NCBI RefSeq assembly: GCF_023284045.1
Contig: NZ_JAKIKQ010000006.1
Span: 1-64,000 of the forward strand
DNA: 64,000 nt
Source: Shewanella kaireitica
GTDB lineage: Bacteria > Pseudomonadota > Gammaproteobacteria > Enterobacterales > Shewanellaceae
Direction: 5' to 3'
Shown here: piece by piece, positions 1 to 9,457 of the stretch
Numbering within the stretch: position 1 is the stretch's first letter
Layout of the letters: each line of letters starts with the position of its first letter
Program-made: the position numbers and the translations under genes
Notes under the pieces: model-generated
What the model was told of the DNA's origin: nothing
Database searches by the model: none
The model's input: the letters and a program-made list of their open reading frames with translations, nothing else

Positions 1-13
1 TTTGGTGAACCCT

Positions 14-1039
14 ATGACCTCTGCACGAAGAACCCTCATCGACCCGGATACCACGCCGTTTTATCACATCATTAATCGTTGTGTTAGAAGAGCTTACTTA
101 TGTGGTGAAGATAAACTCACTGGCAAAAGCTTTGAGCATCGACGGGGCTGGATTGTTGATAAAATCAAACAACTTTCGAGTATTTTTTGCATTGATATTT
201 GCGCTTATGCGGTCATGAATAATCACTACCACTTGGTACTTAAGATTGATATTGATAAAGCTAAATCTCTGACTAATAGCGAAATTATCAGCCGGTGGTG
301 TCAAGTAACTAAAGGTCATACTGTAGCCACTAAGTACATCAACGGCGATACCTTAATAGAAGGGGAACGTTTACTGCTTGATAGCCTACTTGCCGAATGG
401 CATCAGCGTCTGTCTAGCATTTCTTGGTTTATGCGCTGCCTTAATGAAGATATTGCGCGTAGAGCTAATCGAGAAGACGCATGTAAAGGCGCTTTTTGGG
501 AAGGACGTTTCAAGTCACAAGCACTGCTTGATGAGCAAGCCTTGCTCGCTTGTATGATGTATGTTGATTTAAACCCGATCCGAGCTGGTATTGCCGGCAG
601 CCTACAAGAGTCGGACTTCACCTCAATTCAGCAACGCATTAACCAACTTAACCACACTGAAACGGCTGCTAAACCGCCATTAGATAAATTGTCAGAGCCT
701 CAAAAATTAACACAAAAACCCCTTGTTGAATTTGACGGCGCGGCTCATTTGGACGCTCAAACTGGCATTCCATTTCATTTTTGTGATTATCTGGAACTTA
801 TCGATTGGACTGGCAGAGCCATCAGGCCCGATAAAGCAGGTTACATTGATGCCAAACAACCTAAGTTACTCATACAGCTCGGCATATCTTCCGATGCCTG
901 GGTAACCTCGGCTAAATCATTTAGGCACCAATATGGCGCTGTAATTGGAGACTGGCAAGCGATGTGCCAGTTTAAAAAACGACAACAAAGTGGCCACTGG
1001 TGTAAAGGTAAACCCTACAGTCAAGCATTACACCCTTAA
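14..1039 (+). CDS. RAYT-type (REP-associated tyrosine) transposase, Y1_Tnp family
   Basis: Single-strand HUH endonuclease-like protein of the IS200/IS605-related Y1 family. The N-terminus has the family pattern HIINRCVRRAYLCG, the HUH motif appears as MNNHYHLVLKID, and the catalytic-tyrosine region appears as MYVDLNPIRAG preceded by EGRFKSQALL. At about 341 residues it belongs to the long form with a C-terminal extension of unknown role. ATG at 14 (MTSARR) is chosen because relatives begin in this way; TTG at 2 and GTG at 5 are also in frame and the upstream region is outside the window. I saw no flanking insertion-sequence ends or REP palindromes, so it may act as a domesticated RAYT rather than a mobile IS. 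The call is strong; mobility is not shown. Confidence 0.85.
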   Translation: MTSARRTLIDPDTTPFYHIINRCVRRAYLCGEDKLTGKSFEHRRGWIVDKIKQLSSIFCIDICAYAVMNNHYHLVLKIDIDKAKSLTNSEIISRWCQVTKGHTVATKYINGDTLIEGERLLLDSLLAEWHQRLSSISWFMRCLNEDIARRANREDACKGAFWEGRFKSQALLDEQALLACMMYVDLNPIRAGIAGSLQESDFTSIQQRINQLNHTETAAKPPLDKLSEPQKLTQKPLVEFDGAAHLDAQTGIPFHFCDYLELIDWTGRAIRPDKAGYIDAKQPKLLIQLGISSDAWVTSAKSFRHQYGAVIGDWQAMCQFKKRQQSGHWCKGKPYSQALHP

Positions 1040-1461
1040 TACAACCCCCATAGAAAATTAATTTATGGACATAACCGCTAACCGATGTGGCAGCCACATT
1101 AGCGCAACGATTGCTTACGCTGCTATCAAGCCAGATCACGCTCAAGCAACGACAAGTTTTGCCGCCAGCCAACAACCTAAAAGCAGTTGCAAGCTATTGT
1201 TAACAGTAAGCATGCTTGTAGAAAAATCGAGCCTGTACCTCTGCCTTCACTTTGATGATTAGACCTTTTTCCACTTCATTCCTACAAAAAGCAACACTTT
1301 AGACTGACTTACAACCTTCCCTAAATAAAAAAACAAAGCTTTAGTAACAACAACTTAAGCAGGAAGGTTGCCGAAAGGTTATCAGTCACGACTTTCGCTA
1401 AAGTAATCACTCAATAAACGCGGGCTAAGCGTTAACTAAATTATAAACAAGGGATATTGTT
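1040..1461. other. Intergenic stretch, no gene seen
   Basis: About 420 bases between the transposase and the GGEEF gene. Short open frames here have no ribosome site or protein-like composition. No clear REP palindrome was found, although this is where one might sit next to a RAYT gene. The last 60 bases presumably carry the promoter of the diguanylate cyclase. Confidence 0.5.
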
Positions 1462-2589
1462 ATGTTGGCGACTCCAACTGATACGGCTGCTAGTGCGACA
1501 TCTACGACAACAGACTCTAGTAAAGTAGAGCTGAAGAGTACCAAAGCAGAGTTGCCACCGACTAACAATATCAACCAAACAACCCACAACGAAACCCTGA
1601 GCTTTACCCCACTGAAAACCATCAGTCAGTTAAAACAAGCTGAACTACAACCTATAAAAATGATGGTAAATCTATTAATGGAAGCGGTAGTGGTCGTTGA
1701 TGAGCATGGCACGATTCAGCTCATCAACGAACACGCCATTGATCTTCTAGTCGGTGATAATCTTAACAATAACGAAGCCGTAAGCCCTGATGATTCGAGT
1801 AGAATCGAAGAGCCAATGAGTACACCCACTTTAATCGGTCAACAGTGGCAAACCTACTTGCTAGAACCGCAAAAAAGCTTATATCAAAAGATGGTTATAG
1901 AGTCTCGAACAGGTGCTCGACCATTAAACCATGCGCCTGCTGAAACCACCTTGCGGCTAATGGACAAAAGCAATAAAGATGTCGAAGTGTCAATTACTCA
2001 CTTTGCTCTAAATACTCCGCTGTTCGCTATTGTGATTAGAGATTTAACCAAATACCGCATGGAATACAAGCAGCTACACCAATGGGCATCGACCGATTGC
2101 TTAACCAAATTAGCCAATCGCCGCGTATTTGATTCTGAACTGCAAAATCACTGGCAAAGCTGCACCGACAAACATCGTCCGATCAGTGTGTTATTGATAG
2201 ATATTGACCATTTCAAGATTTTTAATGACAAGTATGGCCACATCCTAGGTGACTACTGCCTGCAAAAAATAGCCCGAGCGATTGAAAGCTCCTTACCTGA
2301 TGCAGACTGCACAGCAGCTCGTTATGGCGGAGAGGAGTTTGCGATCATTCTGCCTAATTGTAATGCCAAACAAGTAGAGCAATCGGCACGCTTAGTGCAA
2401 AAGAACATAAACGACTTAACTTACATAGATATTGGCCTTGATGCCTCAGTAACCGTCAGCGTTAGCCAAGGGCACGCGAGCGAGATTAACGGCCAATATA
2501 GAACCAGCACTGCACTGCTTTGCGCCGCAGACACTGCACTCTATCGTGCTAAAGCTGACGGAAGAAATAGAATCAATGCTTGCTTATAA
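1462..2589 (+). CDS. PAS-GGDEF diguanylate cyclase
   Basis: Predicted cytoplasmic diguanylate cyclase making cyclic di-GMP from two GTP. Residues 1-60 are a Ser/Thr-rich low-complexity leader. Residues about 65-200 read as a PAS-like sensor (MMVNLLMEAVVVVDEHG). The GGDEF domain follows from about residue 208 (STDCLTKLANRRVFD), with the active-site signature as GGEEF at 289-293, a functional variant. An RxxD inhibitory I-site is not present five residues upstream (that position reads DADC), so product inhibition of the usual kind is not expected. No membrane segment is visible. The start has AAGGGA upstream of the ATG. The gene stands alone between the transposase and a zinc-ribbon membrane protein. 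Confidence 0.9.
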   Translation: MLATPTDTAASATSTTTDSSKVELKSTKAELPPTNNINQTTHNETLSFTPLKTISQLKQAELQPIKMMVNLLMEAVVVVDEHGTIQLINEHAIDLLVGDNLNNNEAVSPDDSSRIEEPMSTPTLIGQQWQTYLLEPQKSLYQKMVIESRTGARPLNHAPAETTLRLMDKSNKDVEVSITHFALNTPLFAIVIRDLTKYRMEYKQLHQWASTDCLTKLANRRVFDSELQNHWQSCTDKHRPISVLLIDIDHFKIFNDKYGHILGDYCLQKIARAIESSLPDADCTAARYGGEEFAIILPNCNAKQVEQSARLVQKNINDLTYIDIGLDASVTVSVSQGHASEINGQYRTSTALLCAADTALYRAKADGRNRINACL

Positions 2590-2642
2590 GCAATGAGTCG
2601 AGTTAATGGCGAGCAAATTCGTTGAGAGACTGGAGCGTTGAA

Positions 2643-3269
2643 ATGCAGTATGACCAAGACAAGTATCAGCTTTTAACCCATAACAGTCCGCAATTGCTGT
2701 TTTGGGCCGTCAATCCTCTACTCGCTTTCAATGAATTGATTTTAGGCCAACGTCTGCCACAAAAAATATTAGTAGAACGACACAGCGGGCAGGCCTTGCT
2801 AGCGCGGCAATTCGTGCCCTGCCCCCATTGCAATGCCCTTAACCCCGCTAAACTCTGGGGTAAGGGCAACGCCTTTGGCCATTGGTTTGGCTATATTTGC
2901 CCTAAATGCAGCGGTGAGATCCCCTGTTTATGGAACCTGACTAGCCTATTACTGCTAACGATAACCGTCCCGCTTTGGTTATGCTTCAAACCATGGTTTA
3001 AGCAACGTTGGCAGCTCATTAGCTTACGCCGTACCAAAGCTATGCAAGCTATACCTCAGCCTCAACCCGCTGTCACACCTTGTATTAAAACGGCGCAAAC
3101 TGTTGCGGTGTTAATGTTTCTATTCATGTTATTTGTTCAGAGCAGAGAAGCGAGTTTAAGCCTAGAGCAAACTGTGGTCAGCCTAGCCGTTAGCTGCTTT
3201 TTGGGCGTTTTGTATGGACTGCTAACACCAATAAATCGTTTTAGAAAATCAAAAAAGCGCTATTGGTAA
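2643..3269 (+). CDS. Zinc-ribbon membrane protein, unknown function
   Basis: Not recognised as a named family. A four-cysteine zinc-ribbon-like module (CPHC ... CPKC) lies around residues 60-90, followed by a membrane segment (LLLLTITVPLWLCF) and two more hydrophobic stretches near the C-terminus (VAVLMFLFMLFVQ and VSLAVSCFLGVLYGLL). The ATG at 2643 has GGAG about eight bases upstream and is preferred to the in-frame TTG at 2622. The stop codon lies inside the hairpin of the shared terminator with the convergent ppiB gene. An integral inner-membrane protein with a cytoplasmic metal-binding head is the simplest reading; no function can be given. Confidence 0.7.
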   Translation: MQYDQDKYQLLTHNSPQLLFWAVNPLLAFNELILGQRLPQKILVERHSGQALLARQFVPCPHCNALNPAKLWGKGNAFGHWFGYICPKCSGEIPCLWNLTSLLLLTITVPLWLCFKPWFKQRWQLISLRRTKAMQAIPQPQPAVTPCIKTAQTVAVLMFLFMLFVQSREASLSLEQTVVSLAVSCFLGVLYGLLTPINRFRKSKKRYW

Positions 3270-3281
3270 TAGCGCTTTTTT
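3251..3281. terminator. Bidirectional terminator hairpin
   Basis: AGCGCTATT and AATAGCGCT form a stem around a short loop that includes the upstream stop codon, flanked by A and T runs on the two sides. It lies between convergent genes and can serve both. Confidence 0.85.
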
Positions 3282-3308
3282 GCAAGTAACCACATCGGTG
3301 ATGAATTG

Positions 3309-3803
3309 TTAACGAGTAATTGTTACCTTCTCAATAACGATCTGCTCTCTAGGCACATCATCATGCCCAGCTTGAGTCGCCGTTTTAGCTCGGCCTATTT
3401 TAGTCACCACTTCCATTCCAGCGGTCACGCTGCCAAATACCGCATAACCCCAGCCCGCATTAGTGGTTGCGGTATAATCAAGAAATGAATTGTCGGCTAA
3501 GTTAATAAAAAATTGCCCCGTTGCCGAATGCGGCGCATCAGTGCGCGCCATAGCAATAGAGCCCCTGACATTTTTAAGGCCTCTATTGGCTTCATTTACA
3601 ATTGCAGCGCGGGTGGGTTTCTCCTCCATTTCGGCAGTAAAACCACCACCTTGCGCCATAAAGCCCTTTATTACTCGATGAAATATGGTGCCTTCATAAA
3701 AACCATCTTCACAATATTTAAGGAAATTCTTCGAGCTCACTGGTGCCTTTTCAAAATCGAGAGCGATCTCAATATCACCAAGGTTGGTGCTGAAAATAAT
3801 CAT
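3309..3803 (-). CDS. ppiB: Cyclophilin peptidyl-prolyl cis-trans isomerase B
   Basis: Cytoplasmic cyclophilin that isomerises X-Pro peptide bonds during folding. The 164-residue length equals that of E. coli PpiB. The cyclophilin signature is clear: [14 protein letters not shown] at about residues 41-54 carries the catalytic Arg, and [10 protein letters not shown] follows. There is no signal peptide, which separates it from the periplasmic PpiA type. Upstream of the ATG is AAGAGAA, a modest ribosome site. The neighbouring CysK-like gene ends 67 bases upstream on the same strand, so they may be co-transcribed. Confidence 0.95.
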   Translation of the reverse strand: MIIFSTNLGDIEIALDFEKAPVSSKNFLKYCEDGFYEGTIFHRVIKGFMAQGGGFTAEMEEKPTRAAIVNEANRGLKNVRGSIAMARTDAPHSATGQFFINLADNSFLDYTATTNAGWGYAVFGSVTAGMEVVTKIGRAKTATQAGHDDVPREQIVIEKVTITR

Positions 3804-3870
3804 ATCAATTCTCTTACACTACATAATTGGCGCCAGTATAACCTGCGTCATAGCAGATATTGCAATCCAG

Positions 3871-4926
3871 TTAACGCCGTACGTTCACAACCGTATCATT
3901 TGCTTGCTGCTGATAGCGCTCAAACATCTGCTCTAGTGGCTCAACCGCAGGTTCAAAACCTTTGTCAGCCAAAAACTCTGCATTGTACAACTTAGATGAT
4001 GAGCGTTCGGCTACGTCACAATAAAATGTCACTATCCGCTTGCCCTTGCCCATTTTAGCCGCAGCAAATAGTGCACCCGCTACATTAAGTGCGGCGCTAC
4101 TACCAAGCACTATGCCATCTTGTTGCTGAACATGACGCGCGATCGCAATAAGGTCAAGATCTGGCAACGTAATCGCTTTATCGACTTTTGCTTGTTTGAA
4201 GTTTTCCACTAAGCGCATGATCCCAATCCCTTCGGTAAATGAGCTACCGCTAGACTGATATTCACCTCGCTTGAGATAGCTGTAGATGCCTGAACCATCT
4301 GGATCAACAAGCCAAGTTTGCAACGCCGGGTTTTGCTCCGATAAGTAACGAGAGTTGCCCGCAATGGTGCCGCCAGTGCCTGCGACAGAAACCAGTGCAT
4401 CAATATTGCCATTGGTTTGTTGCCAGATCTCTGGCGCAGTATGTTGATAGTGAGCTTTACTATTGCTGACATTCTCAAATTGGTCAGCCCACCAATAGTC
4501 ATCACGAGCCTCACCCAGACGCCTGGCGGTATGATAAAAGTGCTCGGGATTAGCAAATGGACAGGCATCGACCAATAATAGTTCTGCCCCATAGAGTTTA
4601 ATCATCTGCTCTTTTTCTGGTGCTTGGCCTCTTGGCATGACCACCAGCATTTTAAAACCCAGCGCTTTAGCAACAAGCGCTAATCCAATGCCAGTATTAC
4701 CAGCCGTGCCTTCAACAATTGTCATGCCGGTTGTTAATTTTCCAGCCTCAACCGCATCCAGCACCATCTGCAATGCGGCGCGATCTTTAATCGAACCGCC
4801 AGGATTTTGCTGTTCGCATTTAAGTAAAATGTCACAGCCGCTTAACGTCGATAAGCTATCGATCCGTAATAGATCAGTATGACCAATAAGTTGAGTGATA
4901 TTGTTTGATAGCAAAGGATATTCCAT
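3871..4926 (-). CDS. CysK/CBS-like PLP-dependent enzyme
   Basis: Fold-type II PLP enzyme of the cysteine synthase/cystathionine beta-synthase family. The PLP lysine is K47 in PGGSIKDRAA; the substrate-loop asparagine lies in TAGNTG at about 74-79, where classical CysK has TSGNTG; the phosphate-binding loop is GTGGTIAG at about 185. At 351 residues it is longer than CysK (about 320). The Ser-to-Ala change in the loop means O-acetylserine sulfhydrylation should not be assumed: a diaminopropionate-, cyanoalanine- or CBS-type beta-replacement is also possible. There is no haem or CBS regulatory domain. Gene solitary, or loosely upstream of ppiB. Confidence 0.8.
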   Translation of the reverse strand: MEYPLLSNNITQLIGHTDLLRIDSLSTLSGCDILLKCEQQNPGGSIKDRAALQMVLDAVEAGKLTTGMTIVEGTAGNTGIGLALVAKALGFKMLVVMPRGQAPEKEQMIKLYGAELLLVDACPFANPEHFYHTARRLGEARDDYWWADQFENVSNSKAHYQHTAPEIWQQTNGNIDALVSVAGTGGTIAGNSRYLSEQNPALQTWLVDPDGSGIYSYLKRGEYQSSGSSFTEGIGIMRLVENFKQAKVDKAITLPDLDLIAIARHVQQQDGIVLGSSAALNVAGALFAAAKMGKGKRIVTFYCDVAERSSSKLYNAEFLADKGFEPAVEPLEQMFERYQQQANDTVVNVRR

Positions 4927-5185
4927 AAACTGCCTTAATGATTATTAAGCATATTCATATACTAAGCCTAGCTCTCTTGAAAGCAAATCGAGATTTTATC
5001 GCTTAAATTCTGTTTCCCTCCTGCGACAAATAATCATTAGTAAATTTTTATAACAGGGGCTTACAACGAAAAACGCAACATTAATGCAAATTTACATTAC
5101 AAACCGCTGCAACTGTAATAAAGTTGCAACTAACGTTGATTGTATCCAGCTGTTCCGTTGAACTAGAGATAATAAAGGATTATTT

Positions 5186-6775
5186 ATGAAGTTGTGCTCT
5201 ACAAAAATGCTGCCACTTATCATTGCTGCAAGCCTTGGTCTATCTGCATGTGGAGGTGGAGGTGATTCAGGTTCTCCTAGCATTACACCGCCTTCTGGTG
5301 GCAATGATGGCCCAACATGGGTGCAGGGACAGTTTGCTAGCGAGTCGAGTTTAATCAACCAATGTAGCGCTAACCAAACGGGTAGTGCATTGACTGAAAA
5401 GCTATGGCTGCGTTCATGGAGCAACAACACTTACCTTTGGTACAGTGAAATTGAAGATCGCGATCCCGCGCCTTATTCAGTTGCAGAGTATTTTAAGGTA
5501 CTGGTCACAGAGGAGTTTACAGACTCTGGCAGCAAGAAAGATAACTTCCACTTCTCTATGTCGACTGAAGAATGGGAGCAGCAGAATCAGTCTGGCGCTT
5601 CTGTCGGCTACGGTATCAATTTTAAGCTCGATAATGGCTCAGAAGCTGGTGCGCGCAAAGTCACTGTGACTTATAATGAGCCAAATTCTCCCGCCAGCGC
5701 TGCTAATGTCACTCGCGGCGCAGTCATTGTAGAAATTGATGGCGTTAGTGTCAGAAATGCCGCTGATAGCGCCAGTATCGACATTCTCAATGCAGGGTTA
5801 TTTCCAAGCGCAAATGGTAAGCAAACGACGTTCACCATTCGAGACTTAGGCGCTTCAGCTGACCGCGAGGTAACACTAACGGCACAAACCATCATCTCGA
5901 CGCCAGTGCAAAATACTAAAACAATTCAAACCGCTAACGGTAAAGTCGGTTACCTGCAATTTAACTCTCATATCGCGACTGCTGAACGCGGGCTGTTTGA
6001 TGCGCTAACCAGCCTAAGCCAAGAAAACGTTGACGATCTTGTTATCGACCTGCGCTATAACGGCGGAGGATTACTCGCAATGGCAAGCCAACTTGGTTAT
6101 ATGATTGCAGGTAAAGAAGCAACCGAAAATAAGACTTTCGAAGAAACCAGCTTTAACGACAAATACCCAAACATTAACCCAATTACCAATCAAGCTCTGT
6201 CTCCTATGCCATTTATAGACGAGACTTTGGGCTTTAATACTGGCTTACTCACAGGTGGAACCCCGCTACCAAGCTTGGACTTAAAAAGGGTCTATGTATT
6301 AACCACATCAAGCACCTGCTCTGCCAGTGAAGCGCTTATGAACGGTTTACGTGGTGTCGATATCGAAGTGATTCAAATAGGCGGTACTACCTGTGGTAAG
6401 CCATATGGTTTCTACCCAACACCTAACTGTGCTACCACTTATTTCACCATTCAATTTAAAGGTGTAAATGAAAAAGGCTTTGGCGAGTACTCTGACGGTT
6501 TTGTGCCGTCAACCAGCCCAACACTCGCTAGCGAAGTACAAGGTTGTGCACTTACTGATGACTTAAATCATGCTCTGGGTGATCCGGATGAGCGCCTGCT
6601 AAGTGCTGCGCTTTATTATCGTGATAACCAACGCTGCCCTGCGGTTGCCGCTAGCGTATCCCGTGCATCGGCTGCAAATGATTTTGTTGATGAAGGTTTT
6701 ATGTTGAAAGACGAACGCAAGCAAACTCTTTGGCAGAACAACCGTATTTTAAGTGACATGCAAGGAGCACACTAA
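5186..6775 (+). CDS. S41-family peptidase, lipoprotein
   Basis: Envelope serine protease of the C-terminal-processing (tricorn/CtpA-like) family. An N-terminal lipoprotein signal ends in LSAC, followed by a Gly/Ser/Pro linker. A PDZ-like region covers about residues 135-240 and an S41 core follows, with DLRYNGGG, the nucleophile region STCSASEAL (about 376-384) and the catalytic-lysine loop GGTTCGKPYG (about 398-407). Several cysteines suggest disulphides and an exported location. AAAGGA lies in front of the ATG. The stop overlaps the start of the next lipoprotein gene by one base, so the two are translationally coupled. The substrate is unknown. Confidence 0.88.
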   Translation: MKLCSTKMLPLIIAASLGLSACGGGGDSGSPSITPPSGGNDGPTWVQGQFASESSLINQCSANQTGSALTEKLWLRSWSNNTYLWYSEIEDRDPAPYSVAEYFKVLVTEEFTDSGSKKDNFHFSMSTEEWEQQNQSGASVGYGINFKLDNGSEAGARKVTVTYNEPNSPASAANVTRGAVIVEIDGVSVRNAADSASIDILNAGLFPSANGKQTTFTIRDLGASADREVTLTAQTIISTPVQNTKTIQTANGKVGYLQFNSHIATAERGLFDALTSLSQENVDDLVIDLRYNGGGLLAMASQLGYMIAGKEATENKTFEETSFNDKYPNINPITNQALSPMPFIDETLGFNTGLLTGGTPLPSLDLKRVYVLTTSSTCSASEALMNGLRGVDIEVIQIGGTTCGKPYGFYPTPNCATTYFTIQFKGVNEKGFGEYSDGFVPSTSPTLASEVQGCALTDDLNHALGDPDERLLSAALYYRDNQRCPAVAASVSRASAANDFVDEGFMLKDERKQTLWQNNRILSDMQGAH

Positions 6776-7176
6776 TGTGTAGGCCATTGTTTAGCCAGAT
6801 GATTAAGCTAATATTTAGCGCCACTTTTATTGTGGGGTTAAGTGGCTGCAGTGCTTTTGCTGAAGGTGAAACGGAAGCAGTACCTGCAGTGTTATTGTCG
6901 GCCAACGCCAATAGCACCAGTCAGCTTGAGCAAGCCATCGCCAGTTTACTCAATACCGACAATGTCAAAATTAGCCCGTCCGCATTTGTGCAAAGCAGTT
7001 TACTGGCCATTGAACGTGCACCGCATAAAGATGCTACAGGCCAGCTAATCATGGGCAGAAACTATGAGATGCCACAAATGGTGCAGCTGTATATTCAGGG
7101 TGATATATGCTCTATAAAACTGGCTGATGCTGAACAAAGTAAACAGCTACCGAAGCTAAAATGCAAAGCTGAATAA
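6775..7176 (+). CDS. Small lipoprotein coupled to the S41 peptidase
   Basis: No family recognised. The 133-residue protein has a lipoprotein-type leader with LSGC, then a small soluble domain with two further cysteines (DICSIKL and LKCKAE), which could pair. The ATG has AAGGAG seven bases upstream and shares one base with the stop of the S41 peptidase gene, which argues for coupled translation and a functional link (inhibitor, adaptor or substrate). It is followed by a strong terminator. That it partners the protease is inferred only from the overlap. Confidence 0.7.
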   Translation: MCRPLFSQMIKLIFSATFIVGLSGCSAFAEGETEAVPAVLLSANANSTSQLEQAIASLLNTDNVKISPSAFVQSSLLAIERAPHKDATGQLIMGRNYEMPQMVQLYIQGDICSIKLADAEQSKQLPKLKCKAE

Positions 7177-7191
7177 ACAGTCACTTATCGT

Positions 7192-7219
7192 AAAAACGCC
7201 GCAAATGCGGCGTTTTTTT
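7192..7219 (+). terminator. Rho-independent terminator
   Basis: AACGCCGCA / TGCGGCGTT stem with a two-base loop followed by a T run. It closes the S41 peptidase operon and may also serve the convergent gene at 7240. Confidence 0.9.
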
Positions 7220-7239
7220 ATGTTATAGATATATGGTTA

Positions 7240-7737
7240 TCACCTGTTAGGCTGTGACTCTACTTTTTTTGCTGAGACTATCTCGGTTGCCAATTTTACA
7301 ATCGGTACCAATGCTCCTATACCACCTTCGCTAAAGGTTTTAATATCCTTGCCTATTTGGCTCATTCGCTCGATCGTTACAGCAACATCCTGCACCGACG
7401 TCTCTATATCATTTTTAAGCGCATCTGCTAATGCATCTCTGATCTCAACAGCCGTCTCATTAGCAGTTTCGTTTTTCGAGTGCAGCAGTAACATACTGGC
7501 CGGGATAGCTGTAAAAATGCCATTAAGAGCAACCAACCACCACGCTTTTTGAGCATATACTCCTAACTCAGCAATACTTAAATAGATTGCCACATTTATG
7601 GCTAATACTGTCAATGCAAAGAAAGCAATTGAGATAGCCAGCAATAATGCGGCTTTTCGCTGTCGTTTAACCTCAGCCTTTAGCAAGCTTTTCTCTAAGC
7701 TATAAAGCATCTGTAATTTTTCGATATTCATTTTCAT
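7240..7737 (-). CDS. Two-helix membrane protein with coiled coil, unknown
   Basis: Not assigned to a family. An N-terminal charged helix (LEKSLLKAEVKRQRK) precedes two membrane segments (LLLAISIAFFALTVLAINVA and WWLVALNGIFTAIPASMLLL), then an amphipathic C-terminal half (ETAVEIRDALADALKND ...) of about 80 residues that may be a coiled coil in the cytoplasm. The ATG at 7737 is chosen over the upstream TTG codons; the ribosome site is weak. Length and layout suggest a small structural or sensory membrane protein. Confidence 0.6.
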   Translation of the reverse strand: MKMNIEKLQMLYSLEKSLLKAEVKRQRKAALLLAISIAFFALTVLAINVAIYLSIAELGVYAQKAWWLVALNGIFTAIPASMLLLHSKNETANETAVEIRDALADALKNDIETSVQDVAVTIERMSQIGKDIKTFSEGGIGALVPIVKLATEIVSAKKVESQPNR

Positions 7738-7981
7738 CAGCAACAACCTATTCCCTTGTTTAAAGTCATGAACACTATGATTGCGCTAATTATAGTCAAC
7801 GACTCCATTACCGCTTGCTGTTTCAAAACCATAGATAGCTAGCTTCATATAACGGTTTAACAATCCAGAGCTTAGTCACACTTTTGCCTTTAGCAGTTCA
7901 AGCTTGATTCAGCTTACCAAGGTTAAGATCAACCTAATTTCTAACCAGCTTTATCCTAGCCAATTGGCTTATGAGAGTTTA

Positions 7982-8293
7982 ATGAAAATCCATGATACCG
8001 ACTTAATCTATACCAACTTGCCAGGCACTATGGGATTACTCAATTCCGTTGCTTTTATGTGGGTCATCACCGCTGTCACCGTCGGTGTTTTTTGCTGGGT
8101 CGCTATTAAGCTCTGGCACTTGCACTCCCTACCGAAATACTTGGCCAAAGAGCGCGGTATGCAGCAAGCAAAGCTGGTATTTTGGCTCTGTATGCTTGGT
8201 CTGCTCTGGAAACCGCTGTGGGTTTTAGCTGTTATCGCCATCGTCACCGATTGGGACAAAGTACAACAGTGGATTAGGGGGACACGCGCATGA
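7982..8293 (+). CDS. DUF3302 inner-membrane protein (YiaW-like)
   Basis: A two-helix inner-membrane protein resembling E. coli YiaW (DUF3302), which is normally paired with a HlyD-type protein, exactly as here. Membrane segments are VAFMWVITAVTVGVFCWVA and LVFWLCMLGLLWKPLWVLAV, joined by a short basic loop. ATG at 7982 gives a 103-residue protein, close to the family size; an earlier TTG at 7904 would add an unlikely leader. The stop overlaps the next start by four bases (ATGA), showing coupled translation with the HlyD-like gene. The function of the pair is not established. Confidence 0.78.
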   Translation: MKIHDTDLIYTNLPGTMGLLNSVAFMWVITAVTVGVFCWVAIKLWHLHSLPKYLAKERGMQQAKLVFWLCMLGLLWKPLWVLAVIAIVTDWDKVQQWIRGTRA

Positions 8294-9321
8294 AAGAGAT
8301 AATGCTGCCCTATATTTTTATTTGTTGGTTACTGTTTAAATTCAATGTGATCAAGAAAAGACCACGTAACTACTTTATTAGTGTGTTGGTAGGCTGCTTA
8401 ATAGCCACCACTCTGTTCTTGGCGCATCGTTTTTATTCACCAGCTGATCTCACCGACTCTACAACCGTGCGCGCGCCTCATGCCGTGCTCTCACCAGCAA
8501 TAGGCCAACAGATCCAATCAATTTCAGTTGATCATAACCAACACGTCAAAAAAGGTGAGCTTATCTATACCTTAGTCGACGATAAAGTCGCCAGCGCCAT
8601 TGATGAAATTAATGCAAAAGTGCAAGAGATCGAGCGTGCAGTCGAAGCCACTGAGGTTAAACTTGCCCAAGCGAAACGCAATTACCTGCGTAAAGCCGAA
8701 CTTGGTGAGCACGTCAGTGAACGCGATCTTGAAAACGCTGCCGATAAAGTTGAGATCACCCAAGCTGATTTGAAAGTGCAAGCCGCGCAACTCGAGGTGC
8801 AGTACGCGCAACTGCGTAAACAAAATTTTGAATTAGAGAGACTAAAAGTGCGCGCGCCATTCGATGGCATGGTGACTCACGTTTACATTGCTGATGGCAC
8901 TCGAGTAGGTTCTATGCACCTGTGGAATACCGGTAAAAAGTTTGTCGAGATGCGTATTCCAGATCAATCCTACGCTTATATTCAACCGGGGCAGTTTTCT
9001 GAATTCTATATTGATGCCTACCCAGGGCAAATATTTAGAGCACGTGTGCACAGTAAGGTAGAAGCTACAGGCGAGTCTCAGGGCGATTTATTGCCTCGCG
9101 AGCAGATGGTGTCACGTCATATCAACCTTGGCTCAATGCCAGTCGGCAGAACCGTCGTGCTTGAAGTGGATGACAACACCATGGCAATGTTACCCATTGG
9201 CGCCACAGGCTCCGCTTGGGTCAGTGCAGAGAAGCCTCACTCAATACTAGGGGTACTCGATATCATTGGCGCTGCAACCGTCAGGCTAAAAGCCGTTAAA
9301 GCATACTTAAATCCACTATAA
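8290..9321 (+). CDS. HlyD-family membrane fusion protein (YiaV-like)
   Basis: Periplasmic adaptor anchored by one N-terminal membrane helix (FISVLVGCLIATTLFLAH, about residues 29-46). A biotinyl-lipoyl-like half (PAIGQQIQSISVDHNQHVKKG), a long alpha-helical hairpin (about 95-180) and the second lipoyl half with LKVRAPFDGMVTHVYIADGT follow, then a beta-barrel domain. This is the EmrA/YiaV type. It overlaps the DUF3302 gene by four bases, and no pump or ABC gene is adjacent, so its transport partner is either the DUF3302 protein or encoded elsewhere. Confidence 0.88.
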   Translation: MKEIMLPYIFICWLLFKFNVIKKRPRNYFISVLVGCLIATTLFLAHRFYSPADLTDSTTVRAPHAVLSPAIGQQIQSISVDHNQHVKKGELIYTLVDDKVASAIDEINAKVQEIERAVEATEVKLAQAKRNYLRKAELGEHVSERDLENAADKVEITQADLKVQAAQLEVQYAQLRKQNFELERLKVRAPFDGMVTHVYIADGTRVGSMHLWNTGKKFVEMRIPDQSYAYIQPGQFSEFYIDAYPGQIFRARVHSKVEATGESQGDLLPREQMVSRHINLGSMPVGRTVVLEVDDNTMAMLPIGATGSAWVSAEKPHSILGVLDIIGAATVRLKAVKAYLNPL

Positions 9322-9457
9322 GCCAATACATAAGCCCGCTAGGCATAATGCTGGCGGGTGATGCTATTTCCAAAAGCCAGCCTTATTGACAACTAAGCCT
9401 TAAGTTGAAAAGCTACAGCCTTATTAGCTTTAGCATGTCAGAAAGGGAACAAGGTAT

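Noticed and set aside
9333..9356. CCCGCTAG / CTGGCGGG hairpin after the HlyD-like gene
   Set aside because: Stem has a mismatch and a bulge and no T run follows; not convincing as a terminator.
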